Notes: generated from the sequence alone by a model not told the origin. 64,000 nucleotides of DNA from Prevotella vespertina (GCF_009728485.1 NZ_VVIQ01000013.1:21814-85813), one strand, 5' to 3'; positions 44,299-53,492 are shown, counted from the first letter of the stretch. Numbers and translations are program-made.

Positions 44299-45592
44299 GA
44301 AGTTCTTATTTGGCGTAGTAGTATTCCTCCTCTTTGTCTTAGCGATGGAGTTTAATGCCCCAGCAAAGTTCATTTGGAAACCAACCTTCGGTCATTACGA
44401 TGATCAACCCTTTGGTTGTGCAGTCTTCGACACGCTTATGCAGAAGTCAATCCCTGCTGGTTATCATGTGACGAATAAGACCTTTGCGCAGTTAGAACGT
44501 GATGGATATGGTAAGAAACCGCATGCTATTCTTGTGCAAACATTGGCATTTAACCCAACAGAAACCGATAGGAGAGCGTTGAGTCGGTTGTTAAAAGCAG
44601 GCAATAAAGTGCTCATTGTCACCTCAGACTTCGCTTGCGACTCCTCGAAAATAGACTTTGGAGTGGCGGTATCAGGTAGAGACACCTTCCTTCCCCGGTG
44701 GGTGAAGAAGTCGATAGAGTCCTATCTAATCCCGATGGATACTCTCTATTGGAATGCAGTGAAGCCTTATAGACCTCATACTTATCAGGTCTATACGTCG
44801 ATGTCAGGCTATGGGATTGAGGTAGATAAGGGCGTCCAGTGTGATACCTTGTTATGTGCTTTCCAACGTTCTATTGATGGGGATGTAGATACAACAGTCG
44901 TTTCTTACGACTTAGATGATGATGAGTATGCTGACAAGATAGGCGGTTATTGGCAGGCACGACTCATACGAATTAAGTGGGGAAAGGGCGAGTTGTTCCT
45001 CTCATGTGACCCATTCTTTTGGACCAACTATGGCGTACTTGACCCCGAGATAAACGGACTCTTATTCCGTGCGATGTCCCAATTCCGTGGCTTACCAGTA
45101 ACACGTACAGAGGCGTATGCGCCTAAGAACGTGATAAACAAGGAGAGTCCGCTCAGCTACTGGCTGCAAAATGCGCCACTCAGATGGTGTGTCTATCTCA
45201 CATTGTTAGGTTTGCTATTGTTCTGCGTGTTCTATGCTCGACGTCGCCAAAGGGTGATACCAGTGGTAAAACAGCCCGAAAACAAGTCGTTAGAGTTTGT
45301 GCAACTCATCGGAACACTCTACTATCAGAAGCATGAAAACCTCGACTTGTTGCAGAAGAAGTATGGTTATTTTGCAGAGCTAGTGCGTAGGCAGTTGCTA
45401 ATAGACATAGACGACGAGGACATGAGGCGTGAGAATATCCAGCAGTTAGCCTTCTGCACGGGAATGGCTGAGGCTGATGTGCGCATAATACTAGATAGAG
45501 TTAGTAGATACTTACAGCACTCATCAAGTCTAACTGATAAGCAGCTGCAAGCATCGATAGATGGGTTAGACCGCATCATCAGTAATCTTTAA
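44291..45592 (+). CDS. DUF4350 domain membrane protein
   Basis: 433 residues from ATG 44291. A membrane helix near the N-terminus (FLFGVVVFLLFVLAMEF), a large extracytoplasmic domain containing HYDDQPFGCAVFDTLMQKSI and ALSRLLKAGNKVLIVTSDFA as in DUF4350, a second membrane helix (about 297-317, RWCVYLTLLGLLLFCVFYAR), and a helical cytoplasmic tail ending in LTDKQLQASIDGLDRII. The layout matches DUF4350 proteins coded with DUF4129 and MoxR. The longer frame to 44264 overlaps DUF4129. Confidence 0.82.
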   Translation: MNKKFLFGVVVFLLFVLAMEFNAPAKFIWKPTFGHYDDQPFGCAVFDTLMQKSIPAGYHVTNKTFAQLERDGYGKKPHAILVQTLAFNPTETDRRALSRLLKAGNKVLIVTSDFACDSSKIDFGVAVSGRDTFLPRWVKKSIESYLIPMDTLYWNAVKPYRPHTYQVYTSMSGYGIEVDKGVQCDTLLCAFQRSIDGDVDTTVVSYDLDDDEYADKIGGYWQARLIRIKWGKGELFLSCDPFFWTNYGVLDPEINGLLFRAMSQFRGLPVTRTEAYAPKNVINKESPLSYWLQNAPLRWCVYLTLLGLLLFCVFYARRRQRVIPVVKQPENKSLEFVQLIGTLYYQKHENLDLLQKKYGYFAELVRRQLLIDIDDEDMRRENIQQLAFCTGMAEADVRIILDRVSRYLQHSSSLTDKQLQASIDGLDRIISNL

Positions 45593-45597
45593 TCCTA

Positions 45598-46620
45598 ATG
45601 GACGAACTAATAAACAATAAGACGAACGAACAATACACCAACAAGATGGAAGAGAATACAACAAAGAGAACGGATCTTCAGGACTTCAGTGAGAAGATTA
45701 CACAATTAAAGAAGGCTATCGGCAATGTGATTGTTGGGCAACAGGAGGCTGTCGACCTGCTGTTAATAGCCATCCTTGCAGATGGTCATGTACTGATTGA
45801 AGGCGTCCCCGGAGTAGCTAAAACCCTGTTAGCTCGATTAGTCTCACGCCTCATTGACGCACGTTTCAGCCGTATTCAGTTTACGCCTGACCTAATGCCT
45901 AGCGATGTGTTAGGCACAACAGTGTTTAATATGAAGACCTCCGAATTCGACTTCCATCAAGGACCTGTGTTCGCAGAGATGGTACTTGTTGACGAGATTA
46001 ACCGTGCGCCAGCCAAGACACAGGCTGCTCTTTTTGAAGTAATGGAGGAGCGGCAAGTCACAATCGACGGCATTTCGCATCGTATGAAGGATCTTTATAC
46101 AATCATAGCAACGCAGAACCCAGTGGAGCAAGAGGGAACTTACCGACTACCAGAGGCTCAGTTAGACCGCTTCCTATTCAAGATAAGCATGAGTTATCCT
46201 ACTCTTGAGGAAGAGGTAAGCGTCTTGCAGCGCCATCAAGAGGATAGGCGGCTCGTGAAACTAGCCGACATACAACCCCTGCTAAGCGTTAGTGAACTGC
46301 TAGCTATGCGTCAGAAACTGCAAGAAGTGTATGTTGAAGATAGCCTCCTACGCTATATTGCCTCCATCGTACAGCAGACACGTATGTCAAAGGTAGTCTA
46401 TCTCGGAGCCAGTCCACGTGCATCTGTCGCCATCCTCAATGCCTCTAAGGGCTATGCCATGCTCTGCGGACGTGACTTTGTGACGCCGGAAGATATCAAA
46501 TTCGTTACTCCTAGCATCCTTCAACACCGCCTTCTCCTTACTGCTGAGGCTGAAATGGAGGGTTACACAGCGTTGAAAGTAGCGCAGAAGTTGATAGATA
46601 AGGTGGAAGTCCCTAAGTAA
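45598..46620 (+). CDS. MoxR-family AAA ATPase
   Basis: 340 residues. Walker A GVPGVAKT at 69-76 with the MoxR-type substitutions, Walker B LVDEINRAPAKTQAALFEVME, sensor IATQNPVEQEGTYRLPEAQLD, and C-terminal lid ASPRASVAILNASKGYAML. MoxR ATPases act as chaperones or remodel partner proteins, and the partner DUF58 protein is next. The ATG lies 5 bases after the DUF4350 stop. The first ~25 residues are polar and variable; Met17 is a possible later start. Confidence 0.93.
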   Translation: MDELINNKTNEQYTNKMEENTTKRTDLQDFSEKITQLKKAIGNVIVGQQEAVDLLLIAILADGHVLIEGVPGVAKTLLARLVSRLIDARFSRIQFTPDLMPSDVLGTTVFNMKTSEFDFHQGPVFAEMVLVDEINRAPAKTQAALFEVMEERQVTIDGISHRMKDLYTIIATQNPVEQEGTYRLPEAQLDRFLFKISMSYPTLEEEVSVLQRHQEDRRLVKLADIQPLLSVSELLAMRQKLQEVYVEDSLLRYIASIVQQTRMSKVVYLGASPRASVAILNASKGYAMLCGRDFVTPEDIKFVTPSILQHRLLLTAEAEMEGYTALKVAQKLIDKVEVPK

Positions 46621-46662
46621 TTTCGGCACAGAAAAAGCCTTGTTTTATGAGTAAGGATAATA

Positions 46663-46816
46663 ACACATACGATTCGCAGTGCTGACACATACGATTCACG
46701 ACACTGACACATACGATACACGACGCTGATACATACGTGTAAAACTGCTGACTCGTATGTGTGCGAACGCCCCGCACAAATGGTTACACAACCTCGCACC
46801 ATTGGAGCGAACGCTT
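46663..46816. repeat. 22-bp tandem array between moxR and DUF58 genes (4-7 units)
   Basis: Units at 46663, 46685, 46707 and 46729 share ACACATACGATTC-type starts and GCTG ends, each exactly 22 bases. A fifth unit (46751) contains TCGTATGTGT, the reverse complement of ACACATACGA. Two weaker units (46773 and 46795, both starting CGCAC) keep the 22-base phase. It fills most of the 234-base gap inside what is otherwise a tight operon. Confidence 0.9.
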
Positions 46817-46854
46817 AGCACCCTTACACAATAACCCTCTTATAGATAGAGTAA

Positions 46855-48168
46855 ATGTTTCTTACCAAGCGATTTTATATCATCTTTGCGTGCTTGACAC
46901 TGCTTTGTGGGTTGGGATATGTCTATCCCATCCTCTTCACTGCGGCTAAGATTCTGTTGTGTCCCTTCGTTGTTATAACGCTTATAGACGCCTTCATGCT
47001 CTATTCTCGACGTGCCTTAACAGCGGAACGAAGCTGTGCAGATAGGTTTTCAAACGGCGATGAGAATGTCATAAAACTTCGTTTTGCAAGCGAATATACC
47101 TTCCCTGTATGGCTAACCATCATCGACGAGGCACCAAAGGTGTTCCAACGTAGAGACATATCATATACCACGCAACTTGCAGCAAAGGGCGAGAACGAAA
47201 TTCGTTACACGCTAACCCCAGTGAAGCGTGGCGTTTATTCCTTCGGGCGGATTCGCTGTTTCGTTCGCACCCACATAGGACTTGTGGAACGACGATATAG
47301 CTTGGACAAGGAAAGAGACGTCGCTGTCTATCCATCTTATCTAATGCTGAATCGTTACGAATTGCTTGCGATGAGCAATCATCTTACTGAGATGGGGATC
47401 AAGAAGCTCCGACGTGTGGGCAATAATACGGAGTTTGAACAGATAAAAGACTATGTACCGGGCGACGACTATCGTATGATGAACTGGAAAGCAAGTGCGC
47501 GCACGCACCAACTGAAGGTCAATGTCTATCGTGACGAACGTTCGCAACAAATCTTTTCAGTCATTGATAAGGGGCGAGTTATGCAACAGTCGTTCCACGG
47601 AATGACCTTATTAGATTACAGCATAAACGCCGCCTTGGTGCTTTCTTACGTCGCTATGCACCGTGACGATAAGGCTGGTTTGATTACATTCACCGATAAG
47701 ATGGACACATTCGTAGCCCCCTCGCGCCGCACGGGACAAATGCAACGCTTGTTGGATGCGCTTTATAGACAAGAAACTGACTTCGGGGAGACCGACTTCA
47801 GTAACCTTTGTATCAACGTGAGGGAGCAAGTTAGCAAGCGAAGTCTGTGCGTTGTCTATACGAACTTCTCGGGTATGACAGCCCTTAATCGGCAGTTGCC
47901 TTACCTGAAACTGCTAAGCCGTTGGCATCGTGTGCTCGTCGTATTCTTTGAAGATAGCGAGTTGAATGAGTACATACAATCGACTAAGCACTCCATAGAA
48001 GAGTATTATCAGCATGTCATTGCAGAGAAGTTTGTCTATGAGAAACGCCTTATCGTGTCTACACTCAGGCAACATGGCATTTATAGCTTACTGACAACAC
48101 CTGAGAATCTAAGCGTAGACATCATAAATAAGTACTTGGAGATGAAGCAAAGACAGGTTTTGACTTAA
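46855..48168 (+). CDS. DUF58 domain protein (MoxR partner)
   Basis: 437 residues. Two membrane helices at the N-terminus (about 7-45), then a beta domain and the DUF58 core with DYVPGDDYRMMNWKASART, followed by a VWA-like fold (QIFSVIDKGRVMQ, LSYVAMHRDDKAGLITFTDK). DUF58 proteins pair with MoxR ATPases across bacteria. The expected BatA/BatB VWA proteins do not follow, so this locus is the MoxR/DUF58 type without Bat genes. It starts 234 bases after moxR, past a 22-bp repeat array. Confidence 0.92.
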   Translation: MFLTKRFYIIFACLTLLCGLGYVYPILFTAAKILLCPFVVITLIDAFMLYSRRALTAERSCADRFSNGDENVIKLRFASEYTFPVWLTIIDEAPKVFQRRDISYTTQLAAKGENEIRYTLTPVKRGVYSFGRIRCFVRTHIGLVERRYSLDKERDVAVYPSYLMLNRYELLAMSNHLTEMGIKKLRRVGNNTEFEQIKDYVPGDDYRMMNWKASARTHQLKVNVYRDERSQQIFSVIDKGRVMQQSFHGMTLLDYSINAALVLSYVAMHRDDKAGLITFTDKMDTFVAPSRRTGQMQRLLDALYRQETDFGETDFSNLCINVREQVSKRSLCVVYTNFSGMTALNRQLPYLKLLSRWHRVLVVFFEDSELNEYIQSTKHSIEEYYQHVIAEKFVYEKRLIVSTLRQHGIYSLLTTPENLSVDIINKYLEMKQRQVLT

Positions 48169-48199
48169 TTATAGCTAACAAAATCATCATATTTTAGTA

Positions 48200-48230
48200 T
48201 TGTGTTGTTGACAGACATTACATAACTTTG
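48200..48230 (+). promoter_or_regulatory. Promoter of the heme-uptake operon
   Basis: TTG at 48200-48202 and TAACTTTG at 48223-48230, 20 bases apart, followed by a 39-base leader. No obvious Fur-type palindrome was seen. Confidence 0.6.
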
Positions 48231-48269
48231 CAATGAGTTAGAATCATATATATTAACAATGTCAATAAC

Positions 48270-48752
48270 ATGAGAATTAGAACTTTATGCAGGTCATTTG
48301 CTATCGCATTGTTGGCTACGTGGGGAGCAGTCTCTGCTTCCGCGGCTGATTATGTGACAGTAACTGACAAAGAGGGAAAGGCTACGACCTTTGCTCTCAC
48401 AGACAAACCAATGGTTACCTTCACGTCAGATCATCTTGTCTTGACGGCTGGTAGCGAAACCGTAGAGTATCCTTTAACGGATTTCCTTAGCTTTACTTTC
48501 ACCGATCAGCCTACTGGTATCAATACAGTTGGGGCTGAACAGTCTAATGCAGTGTTCTCTTTTACCAACTTCTCGGTACGAGGAGAGGGGTTGAAAGCAG
48601 GCACTCGTGTGAGCGTCTATACCATCAATGGGCAGCTTGTTGGTAGTGCTGTTGTCAACCAGAATGGCGCCGTAGAGGTTCCATTCGATGGTCAGAAGGG
48701 CGTGTTTATAGTAAAATCATTAACCAAGACATTTAAATTTATCAATCAATGA
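48270..48752 (+). CDS. Exported protein with T9SS-tail-like C-terminus
   Basis: 160 residues. Signal peptide (LLATWGAVSASA) then a beta-rich stretch of about 70 residues, and a C-terminal ~75-residue domain with RVSVYTINGQLVGSAVVNQ and GVFIVKSLTKTFKFI, the pattern of type IX secretion (type A) sorting domains. First gene of the heme operon; overlaps the next by ATGA. The cargo part has no recognised domain. Confidence 0.75.
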   Translation: MRIRTLCRSFAIALLATWGAVSASAADYVTVTDKEGKATTFALTDKPMVTFTSDHLVLTAGSETVEYPLTDFLSFTFTDQPTGINTVGAEQSNAVFSFTNFSVRGEGLKAGTRVSVYTINGQLVGSAVVNQNGAVEVPFDGQKGVFIVKSLTKTFKFINQ

Positions 48753-49342
48753 AGAAGTTCTTTACTTTAGTAATCGTATCACTCTTAAGTGCTATGGCAG
48801 TACAGGCACAGAAGGTAGTCATCAATAAGAAAGACGGCTCAAAGGTAGTTGTACTTGCAAAGGATGTGCAAGATGTCAAGTTCGCTCCAGCGTCAATAGC
48901 AGATCCATTTATAGGTCGTTACAAGGGAGCTGACAAAGTGAAGATAGGCGGTATGTTCTCATATACATCAGCAGATGAGGTTACTTATGAGATAACTGAC
49001 AATGAAGATGGCACCATCAACTTGATAGTTCCAGAGGTGACATACGCTAAAACGTTGATGGGAACGCTTATTCTCGGTACTTACACCATCTCTAATATCC
49101 CTTACGATGCGGAGAAGAAAGCTTTTATAAAGGCTTATAAGAAAGACAACATCAAGTTCCGTTTCATCACAAAGGATGATTCTGGCAATACAACAAAGGA
49201 TCAGGAGTACACCTTCGACAAGGATGTTTGTAAGGTAGTAATCGCTTTGAGCGATGATGGAAAGCTGACTATCAACAATACCTATCAGATGGGTTCAATG
49301 CCAATGGTTATCTATGGCACCTTTGTTGGGGCTAGGCAATAA
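48749..49342 (+). CDS. Calycin/lipocalin-like exported protein
   Basis: 197 residues. Signal peptide MKKFFTLVIVSLLSAMAVQA, a short repeat resembling the previous protein (VVINKKDGSKVVVLAKDVQDVKF), then an eight-strand beta barrel-like domain starting at DPFIGRYKGADKVKIGG and ending MVIYGTFVGAR. This matches calycin-like domains common in Prevotella heme loci. The barrel could bind a small hydrophobic ligand such as heme, but no ligand residues can be assigned. Confidence 0.75.
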   Translation: MKKFFTLVIVSLLSAMAVQAQKVVINKKDGSKVVVLAKDVQDVKFAPASIADPFIGRYKGADKVKIGGMFSYTSADEVTYEITDNEDGTINLIVPEVTYAKTLMGTLILGTYTISNIPYDAEKKAFIKAYKKDNIKFRFITKDDSGNTTKDQEYTFDKDVCKVVIALSDDGKLTINNTYQMGSMPMVIYGTFVGARQ

Positions 49343-49358
49343 ATAAGGTAGGGATAAT

Positions 49359-50150
49359 ATGACTCTCAGTAGGTATATATACAATGCCCTTGCAGGCGCC
49401 GTTATCCTTTTGATAACGACGTCTTGCAATGGGCTTTTTGATGGTATATACGATGATGCGCCAGCCTCTCCCACGATTACGGAAGGGCAGTTGTTAGTCG
49501 ATGCTACGAGTTGGAAAGACTGGTGTTACGTTGACTTCGATTCGTTAGAGACCTTCATTGAGCATAAAGATACCGCAGGACTATTGAAGGCGCAGAGCCA
49601 TTTAACCCGCATGACGATTCCCACAAGTCTCACAGCTAGTACCACTGATGGGCGAACAGGTAGCTATACTTATTGGTTCGATGTGTTCGGAAAGGGAATA
49701 GCCGTCAATGAGAAGCGTTCGTTCACGGCTACTGATGCACAACAAGAGCCACCTTCGTGGAGCATTGCCTTCCATCGCAATAATGTGAGAACGAATGGAG
49801 GTGCAGTGTTGGAAACTAATTATAAGTCGATGAGTGAGCTTCCGAAGAGCAGCATAGACTTCCTCGGTGCAAACTTCCAAACGGATGAGTGGAGTGAAAA
49901 TGAGGTCTGGACGGATCAGACGCAAATGCTTCAGAGCTTGATAGGATGCCAAGGGATAACTATTAATAAGGTGTTATCATCATGGCTTCGAGTAGACATT
50001 CCCCCAATGCCCCCAGCCTTTACTATGAAGAATAATGTGTACATTCTCCGCTTGAAGAATGGGAAATATGCAGCCTTACAGTTGGTGAATTATATGAATG
50101 CGGGAGGCACTAAATGTTGGTTGACCATCAATTATAAATACCCTTATTAG
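49359..50150 (+). CDS. hmuY: HmuY-family heme-binding lipoprotein
   Basis: 263 residues. Lipobox ITTSC, then the HmuY-like body: WKDWCYVDFDSLE, WSIAFHRNNVRTNGGAVLE and the C-terminal KNNVYILRLKNGKYAALQL ... CWLTINYKYPY. HmuY proteins take heme from host hemoproteins and hand it to a TonB receptor. Its neighbour is such a receptor. The family name is fairly sure. Which residues bind heme varies between family members and cannot be fixed here. Confidence 0.82.
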   Translation: MTLSRYIYNALAGAVILLITTSCNGLFDGIYDDAPASPTITEGQLLVDATSWKDWCYVDFDSLETFIEHKDTAGLLKAQSHLTRMTIPTSLTASTTDGRTGSYTYWFDVFGKGIAVNEKRSFTATDAQQEPPSWSIAFHRNNVRTNGGAVLETNYKSMSELPKSSIDFLGANFQTDEWSENEVWTDQTQMLQSLIGCQGITINKVLSSWLRVDIPPMPPAFTMKNNVYILRLKNGKYAALQLVNYMNAGGTKCWLTINYKYPY

Positions 50151-50221
50151 GCGTTACCTCCGTCTTACTTTGTTCCCTCGTCTAGGGAACAGAGAGGCGA
50201 ATAAGGTTTTATATAGAGCTT

Positions 50222-52195
50222 ATGAAACGAAATACCATTCTATTATCAGCTTTGCTCCTTACACTTCCTTCGGTGTCATGGGCAGATGAGTTGAATGACT
50301 CCATCTATAAGTCTTATGAGTTAGAACAGGTTGTTGTCACGGGAACGCGTACACCAAAGCTACTTGCCAACACACCTGTCTTGACGAAAATCATTACATC
50401 AGATGACATTGCAAAGAGCGATGCGACCAATCTTCGCGACCTATTGCAACAGGTGATGCCAGGCGTTGAGTTCTCCTATGCAATGAACCAACAAGTGCAC
50501 ATGAACTTCTCTGGTTTTGGAGGACAAAGCGTGTTGATACTCGTTGATGGGGAACGTCTTGCTGGTGAGACGATGGATGATGTCGACTTCACAAGACTAC
50601 TGATGGACAATGTAGATCACATTGAAATCGTTGGAGCAGCGTCTGCGCTCTATGGCTCGAATGCGGCTGGTGGGGTCATCAATATTATCACTAAGAAGAA
50701 TATACACCCATTCTCTCTCAACCTAAATATGCGTTTGGGCAAGCATAACGAGCAACGTTACGGCTTGAATGCGCAGTTGAAACAAGGGAAATGGAGCAAC
50801 CTCCTGACCATTAACAGGGGCAAGGCCGATAACTACAATGTGCAGAATGGCGACCATCCTATTACTCGTGTCGTGTCAACGATATATGGAGATGCAACTT
50901 GGAACATTAAGGAGCAACTGTCTTATACACCGAGTGATAAACTCTCATTGAGCGGTAGGGCGGGTTACTTCTATCGCCAACTTGTTCGCACAACTGCGAC
51001 TCCTGAACGTTATAGAGACTTCACGGGCGGACTTAGGGGAGTATGGACTCCGACCGAAGCGGATAACTTTGAGCTTACATACGCATTCGATCAATATGAC
51101 AAGTCGGACTATCAACGAATCGCAAAGATCGATGTGCGCGACTACTCCAACGTGCAGAATAGCTTCCGATTACTCTATAATCACAACCTCAAAGGAGGCG
51201 ATGTTCTATCCGTGGGTGCCGATTATATGCACGACTACTTATTGAATGTGAACCTTGAAGGACGCACCCGCAAGCAAGATTCCTTTGATGCTTTTACGCA
51301 ATATGACTGGAACATTAACGAGCAATGGGAGGCTGTTGGTGCATTGCGTTACGACTACTTCTCGGATGGACATATCTCTCGCGTGACACCAAAGATAAGC
51401 CTTCGTTACCAGCCAATACATAATCTTAATCTCCGTCTTAGCTATGGTATGGGCTTCAGATCACCAACGTTAAAGGAGAAATACTATAACTTTGACATGG
51501 CAGGAATATGGATTGTGGAAGGGAATCCAGCCTTGAAACCAGAGGTAAGTCATAACTTCTCCCTGTCTACTGACTATACACACGGGCATTACAACTACAC
51601 TCTTACGGCTTACTACAATAGGATTAAGGATAAACTCGCTACTGGTGCTCCCTATTACAAGCGGGCTTCTGACCTTATTCCTCATCTACCTTATCTTAAC
51701 TTAGGAGGCTATTCCGTCTGTGGAGGAGAGGCTTCGGCACAAGCGAGATGGTCGAATGGTATCACCGCACGTCTGTCTTATGCTTATACCAATGAGCACC
51801 TACCAAAGGATAAGAACAATAACTCGGTGAATAACCAATACATCCCTGCTCGCAAGCACGCAATGACGGGGCATATTGATTGGGACCATCAGTTTGTGAA
51901 GAACTATGGGCTGAATATAGGACTCGATGGTCGCTTCTTATCATCAGTAGACAATCAAGAGTTCGTCGATTATTACGACATCTCGAAGGGAATCCGCACC
52001 ATTCATTACCCTGCATACGCGCTCTTTAAGCTCGCTGTTGTACAACGATTCAGCAAGAGTGTGAAGTTGAGTGTTGCCTTGGATAACCTCTTCAATTATA
52101 AACCAGAGTATTACTATTTGAATTGCCCATTGACAGATGGCATGAACCTGCAGGTTGGCTTGTCTGTTGATGTGGATAAACTATTTAAGTTCTAA
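50222..52195 (+). CDS. TonB-dependent heme receptor, HmuR-like
   Basis: 657 residues. Signal peptide (VSWA), TonB box EQVVVTGTRTPK, plug with VLILVDGERLAGETMDD and ALYGSNAAGGVINIITKK, then the barrel. The barrel contains FRSPTLKEKYY followed by GNPALKPE, variants of the FRAP and NPNL boxes of heme receptors. No histidine lies between the two boxes, unlike in many heme receptors. HmuY directly upstream supports heme as ligand. The following gene starts 9 bases after its stop. Confidence 0.9.
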   Translation: MKRNTILLSALLLTLPSVSWADELNDSIYKSYELEQVVVTGTRTPKLLANTPVLTKIITSDDIAKSDATNLRDLLQQVMPGVEFSYAMNQQVHMNFSGFGGQSVLILVDGERLAGETMDDVDFTRLLMDNVDHIEIVGAASALYGSNAAGGVINIITKKNIHPFSLNLNMRLGKHNEQRYGLNAQLKQGKWSNLLTINRGKADNYNVQNGDHPITRVVSTIYGDATWNIKEQLSYTPSDKLSLSGRAGYFYRQLVRTTATPERYRDFTGGLRGVWTPTEADNFELTYAFDQYDKSDYQRIAKIDVRDYSNVQNSFRLLYNHNLKGGDVLSVGADYMHDYLLNVNLEGRTRKQDSFDAFTQYDWNINEQWEAVGALRYDYFSDGHISRVTPKISLRYQPIHNLNLRLSYGMGFRSPTLKEKYYNFDMAGIWIVEGNPALKPEVSHNFSLSTDYTHGHYNYTLTAYYNRIKDKLATGAPYYKRASDLIPHLPYLNLGGYSVCGGEASAQARWSNGITARLSYAYTNEHLPKDKNNNSVNNQYIPARKHAMTGHIDWDHQFVKNYGLNIGLDGRFLSSVDNQEFVDYYDISKGIRTIHYPAYALFKLAVVQRFSKSVKLSVALDNLFNYKPEYYYLNCPLTDGMNLQVGLSVDVDKLFKF

Positions 52196-52204
52196 TGTAT
52201 AATA

Positions 52205-53080
52205 ATGGAGAAAAAGAAAACTTATTGGTGGCGCACGATAGCCTCCTTTGTCCTCGTACTATTCACTATGCCGTTAGGTCATGCACTAATGATACTGATG
52301 GAGAAGTTTATGGATCCCGTGGCAGTACATTATGCTGGTTTCACCATGGGGTTCGTTGGCTTGATTATGGTTATCGTCGGTGTCTTTGTCAAAGGAGATA
52401 CTCGTCAAACCTTATGGGGGCTTATTGGCGGTTTATTGTTTTGGACGGGATGGGTCGAGTTCCTATTCCTCTATTATGCACGCCGTTATGGAGTTCCACC
52501 CGAGATAGAGCATGGTAAAGTCGTTACCAAGCCTGAATATCTTATTATGCCAGCCTCCTTTGGATTGTGGATGATGGTCATGACGATGTATATCTTTAGT
52601 ACCCGTAATGGTTGCGACTTCATCACATGGATACAAGAGAAGCTCTTCGGAAAGCATAAGAATAAGATAGTTGTGCAGCCAATGACCCACCACACGTCTA
52701 TAATCACGTTCATGGAACTAAACATGATACTATGGGCTTTCTATCTGTTGTTGATGTTCTGTTATGATAAAAACTTCCTTGGCGACCACCATCCAGTAAC
52801 TTATCTCATCGGAGTAGGCTGTTTCATCGGTTCACTCTTTATGTTCCGTCGACAGCTCCATATCGCCGCTTGGGGTGCAAACATTCGAATGGCTGTGGCG
52901 ACAGTAATCGTCTTTTGGACGCCAGTAGAGATACTCGGTCGCATCAACTTCTTCAAAGAGTTCTGGGTTCACCCACAAGAGTATGGGTTCTTGTTGTTGT
53001 GTATCTTGGGTGCATTCATCCTTTTGTTGGTGTATATGTGGCTGAAGGGTGCTAAGAAGAAACGCATTGCAAAGCAATAA
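52205..53080 (+). CDS. Polytopic membrane protein of the heme operon
   Basis: 291 residues with about eight hydrophobic helices (IASFVLVLFTMPLGHALMIL, YAGFTMGFVGLIMVIVGVF, LIMPASFGLWMMVMTMYIF, VTYLIGVGCFIGSLFMF, AVATVIVFWTPVEILG, YGFLLLCILGAFILLLVYMWL). Several helices hold His and Trp residues (GHALMI, PMTHHTSII), which could serve heme or metal binding. I do not recognise the family; it is not the HmuS chelatase-like protein of Porphyromonas. Its position suggests a role in heme transfer or sensing. A terminator follows. Confidence 0.72.
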   Translation: MEKKKTYWWRTIASFVLVLFTMPLGHALMILMEKFMDPVAVHYAGFTMGFVGLIMVIVGVFVKGDTRQTLWGLIGGLLFWTGWVEFLFLYYARRYGVPPEIEHGKVVTKPEYLIMPASFGLWMMVMTMYIFSTRNGCDFITWIQEKLFGKHKNKIVVQPMTHHTSIITFMELNMILWAFYLLLMFCYDKNFLGDHHPVTYLIGVGCFIGSLFMFRRQLHIAAWGANIRMAVATVIVFWTPVEILGRINFFKEFWVHPQEYGFLLLCILGAFILLLVYMWLKGAKKKRIAKQ

Positions 53081-53192
53081 AACTCCTATCAATAGCATCC
53101 TTTTCTCTTAATGAATACGAAGGGAGATGAGCGCATTTATATCATTTCGATGTGCACAGTCTTCTATCGACTGGATGGAAAGTAAGATCAGT

Positions 53193-53229
53193 AAGGAGGG
53201 TACGCTCAAAGTGGCGCATCCTCCTTTTT
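53193..53229 (+). terminator. Terminator of the heme operon
   Basis: AAGGAGGGTACGC pairs with GGCGCATCCTCCTT (with a small mismatch) and is followed by TTTTT, about 110 bases after the last stop. Confidence 0.75.
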
Positions 53230-53338
53230 GAATGGTCGGAAGTGGTGAGGACTGATATAGAAAGTACTTTACAATTTGTTTTCTCATTCTAGCTTTCATT
53301 CAAAGCCATACTTATTAGAAAACGAACCAATATGTGGC

Positions 53339-53492
53339 TTTTTATGAAAACGTACCTCCGTTTTTATGAAAAGATACTTCCGTTTTGGGCAAGAAGTACC
53401 TTCGTTTTATGCAAAAGATACCTCCGTTTCGGGTAGAAAGCACCTCCGTTATGCGTAAAAAGTACTATCGTTTTAGCTAAAAATAGCCTATT
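53339..53492. repeat. 22-bp tandem array (7 units)
   Basis: Seven contiguous 22-base units at 53339, 53361, 53383, 53405, 53427, 53449 and 53471. The common core is TTTTnnGnAAAAAGTACCTC followed by CG. Units 1 and 4 are nearly the same; later units drift. It lies between the heme operon terminator and the next promoter. The stretch from 53493 to 53870 is A/T-rich, with GACAAAGTCCTTTGTTC, a near-palindrome at about 53609, and no gene seen. Confidence 0.9.

Noticed and set aside
46663..46816. Possible CRISPR arrays at 32351, 46663 and 53339
   Set aside because: Units are directly adjacent without unique spacers, are degenerate, and no cas genes are in the window.
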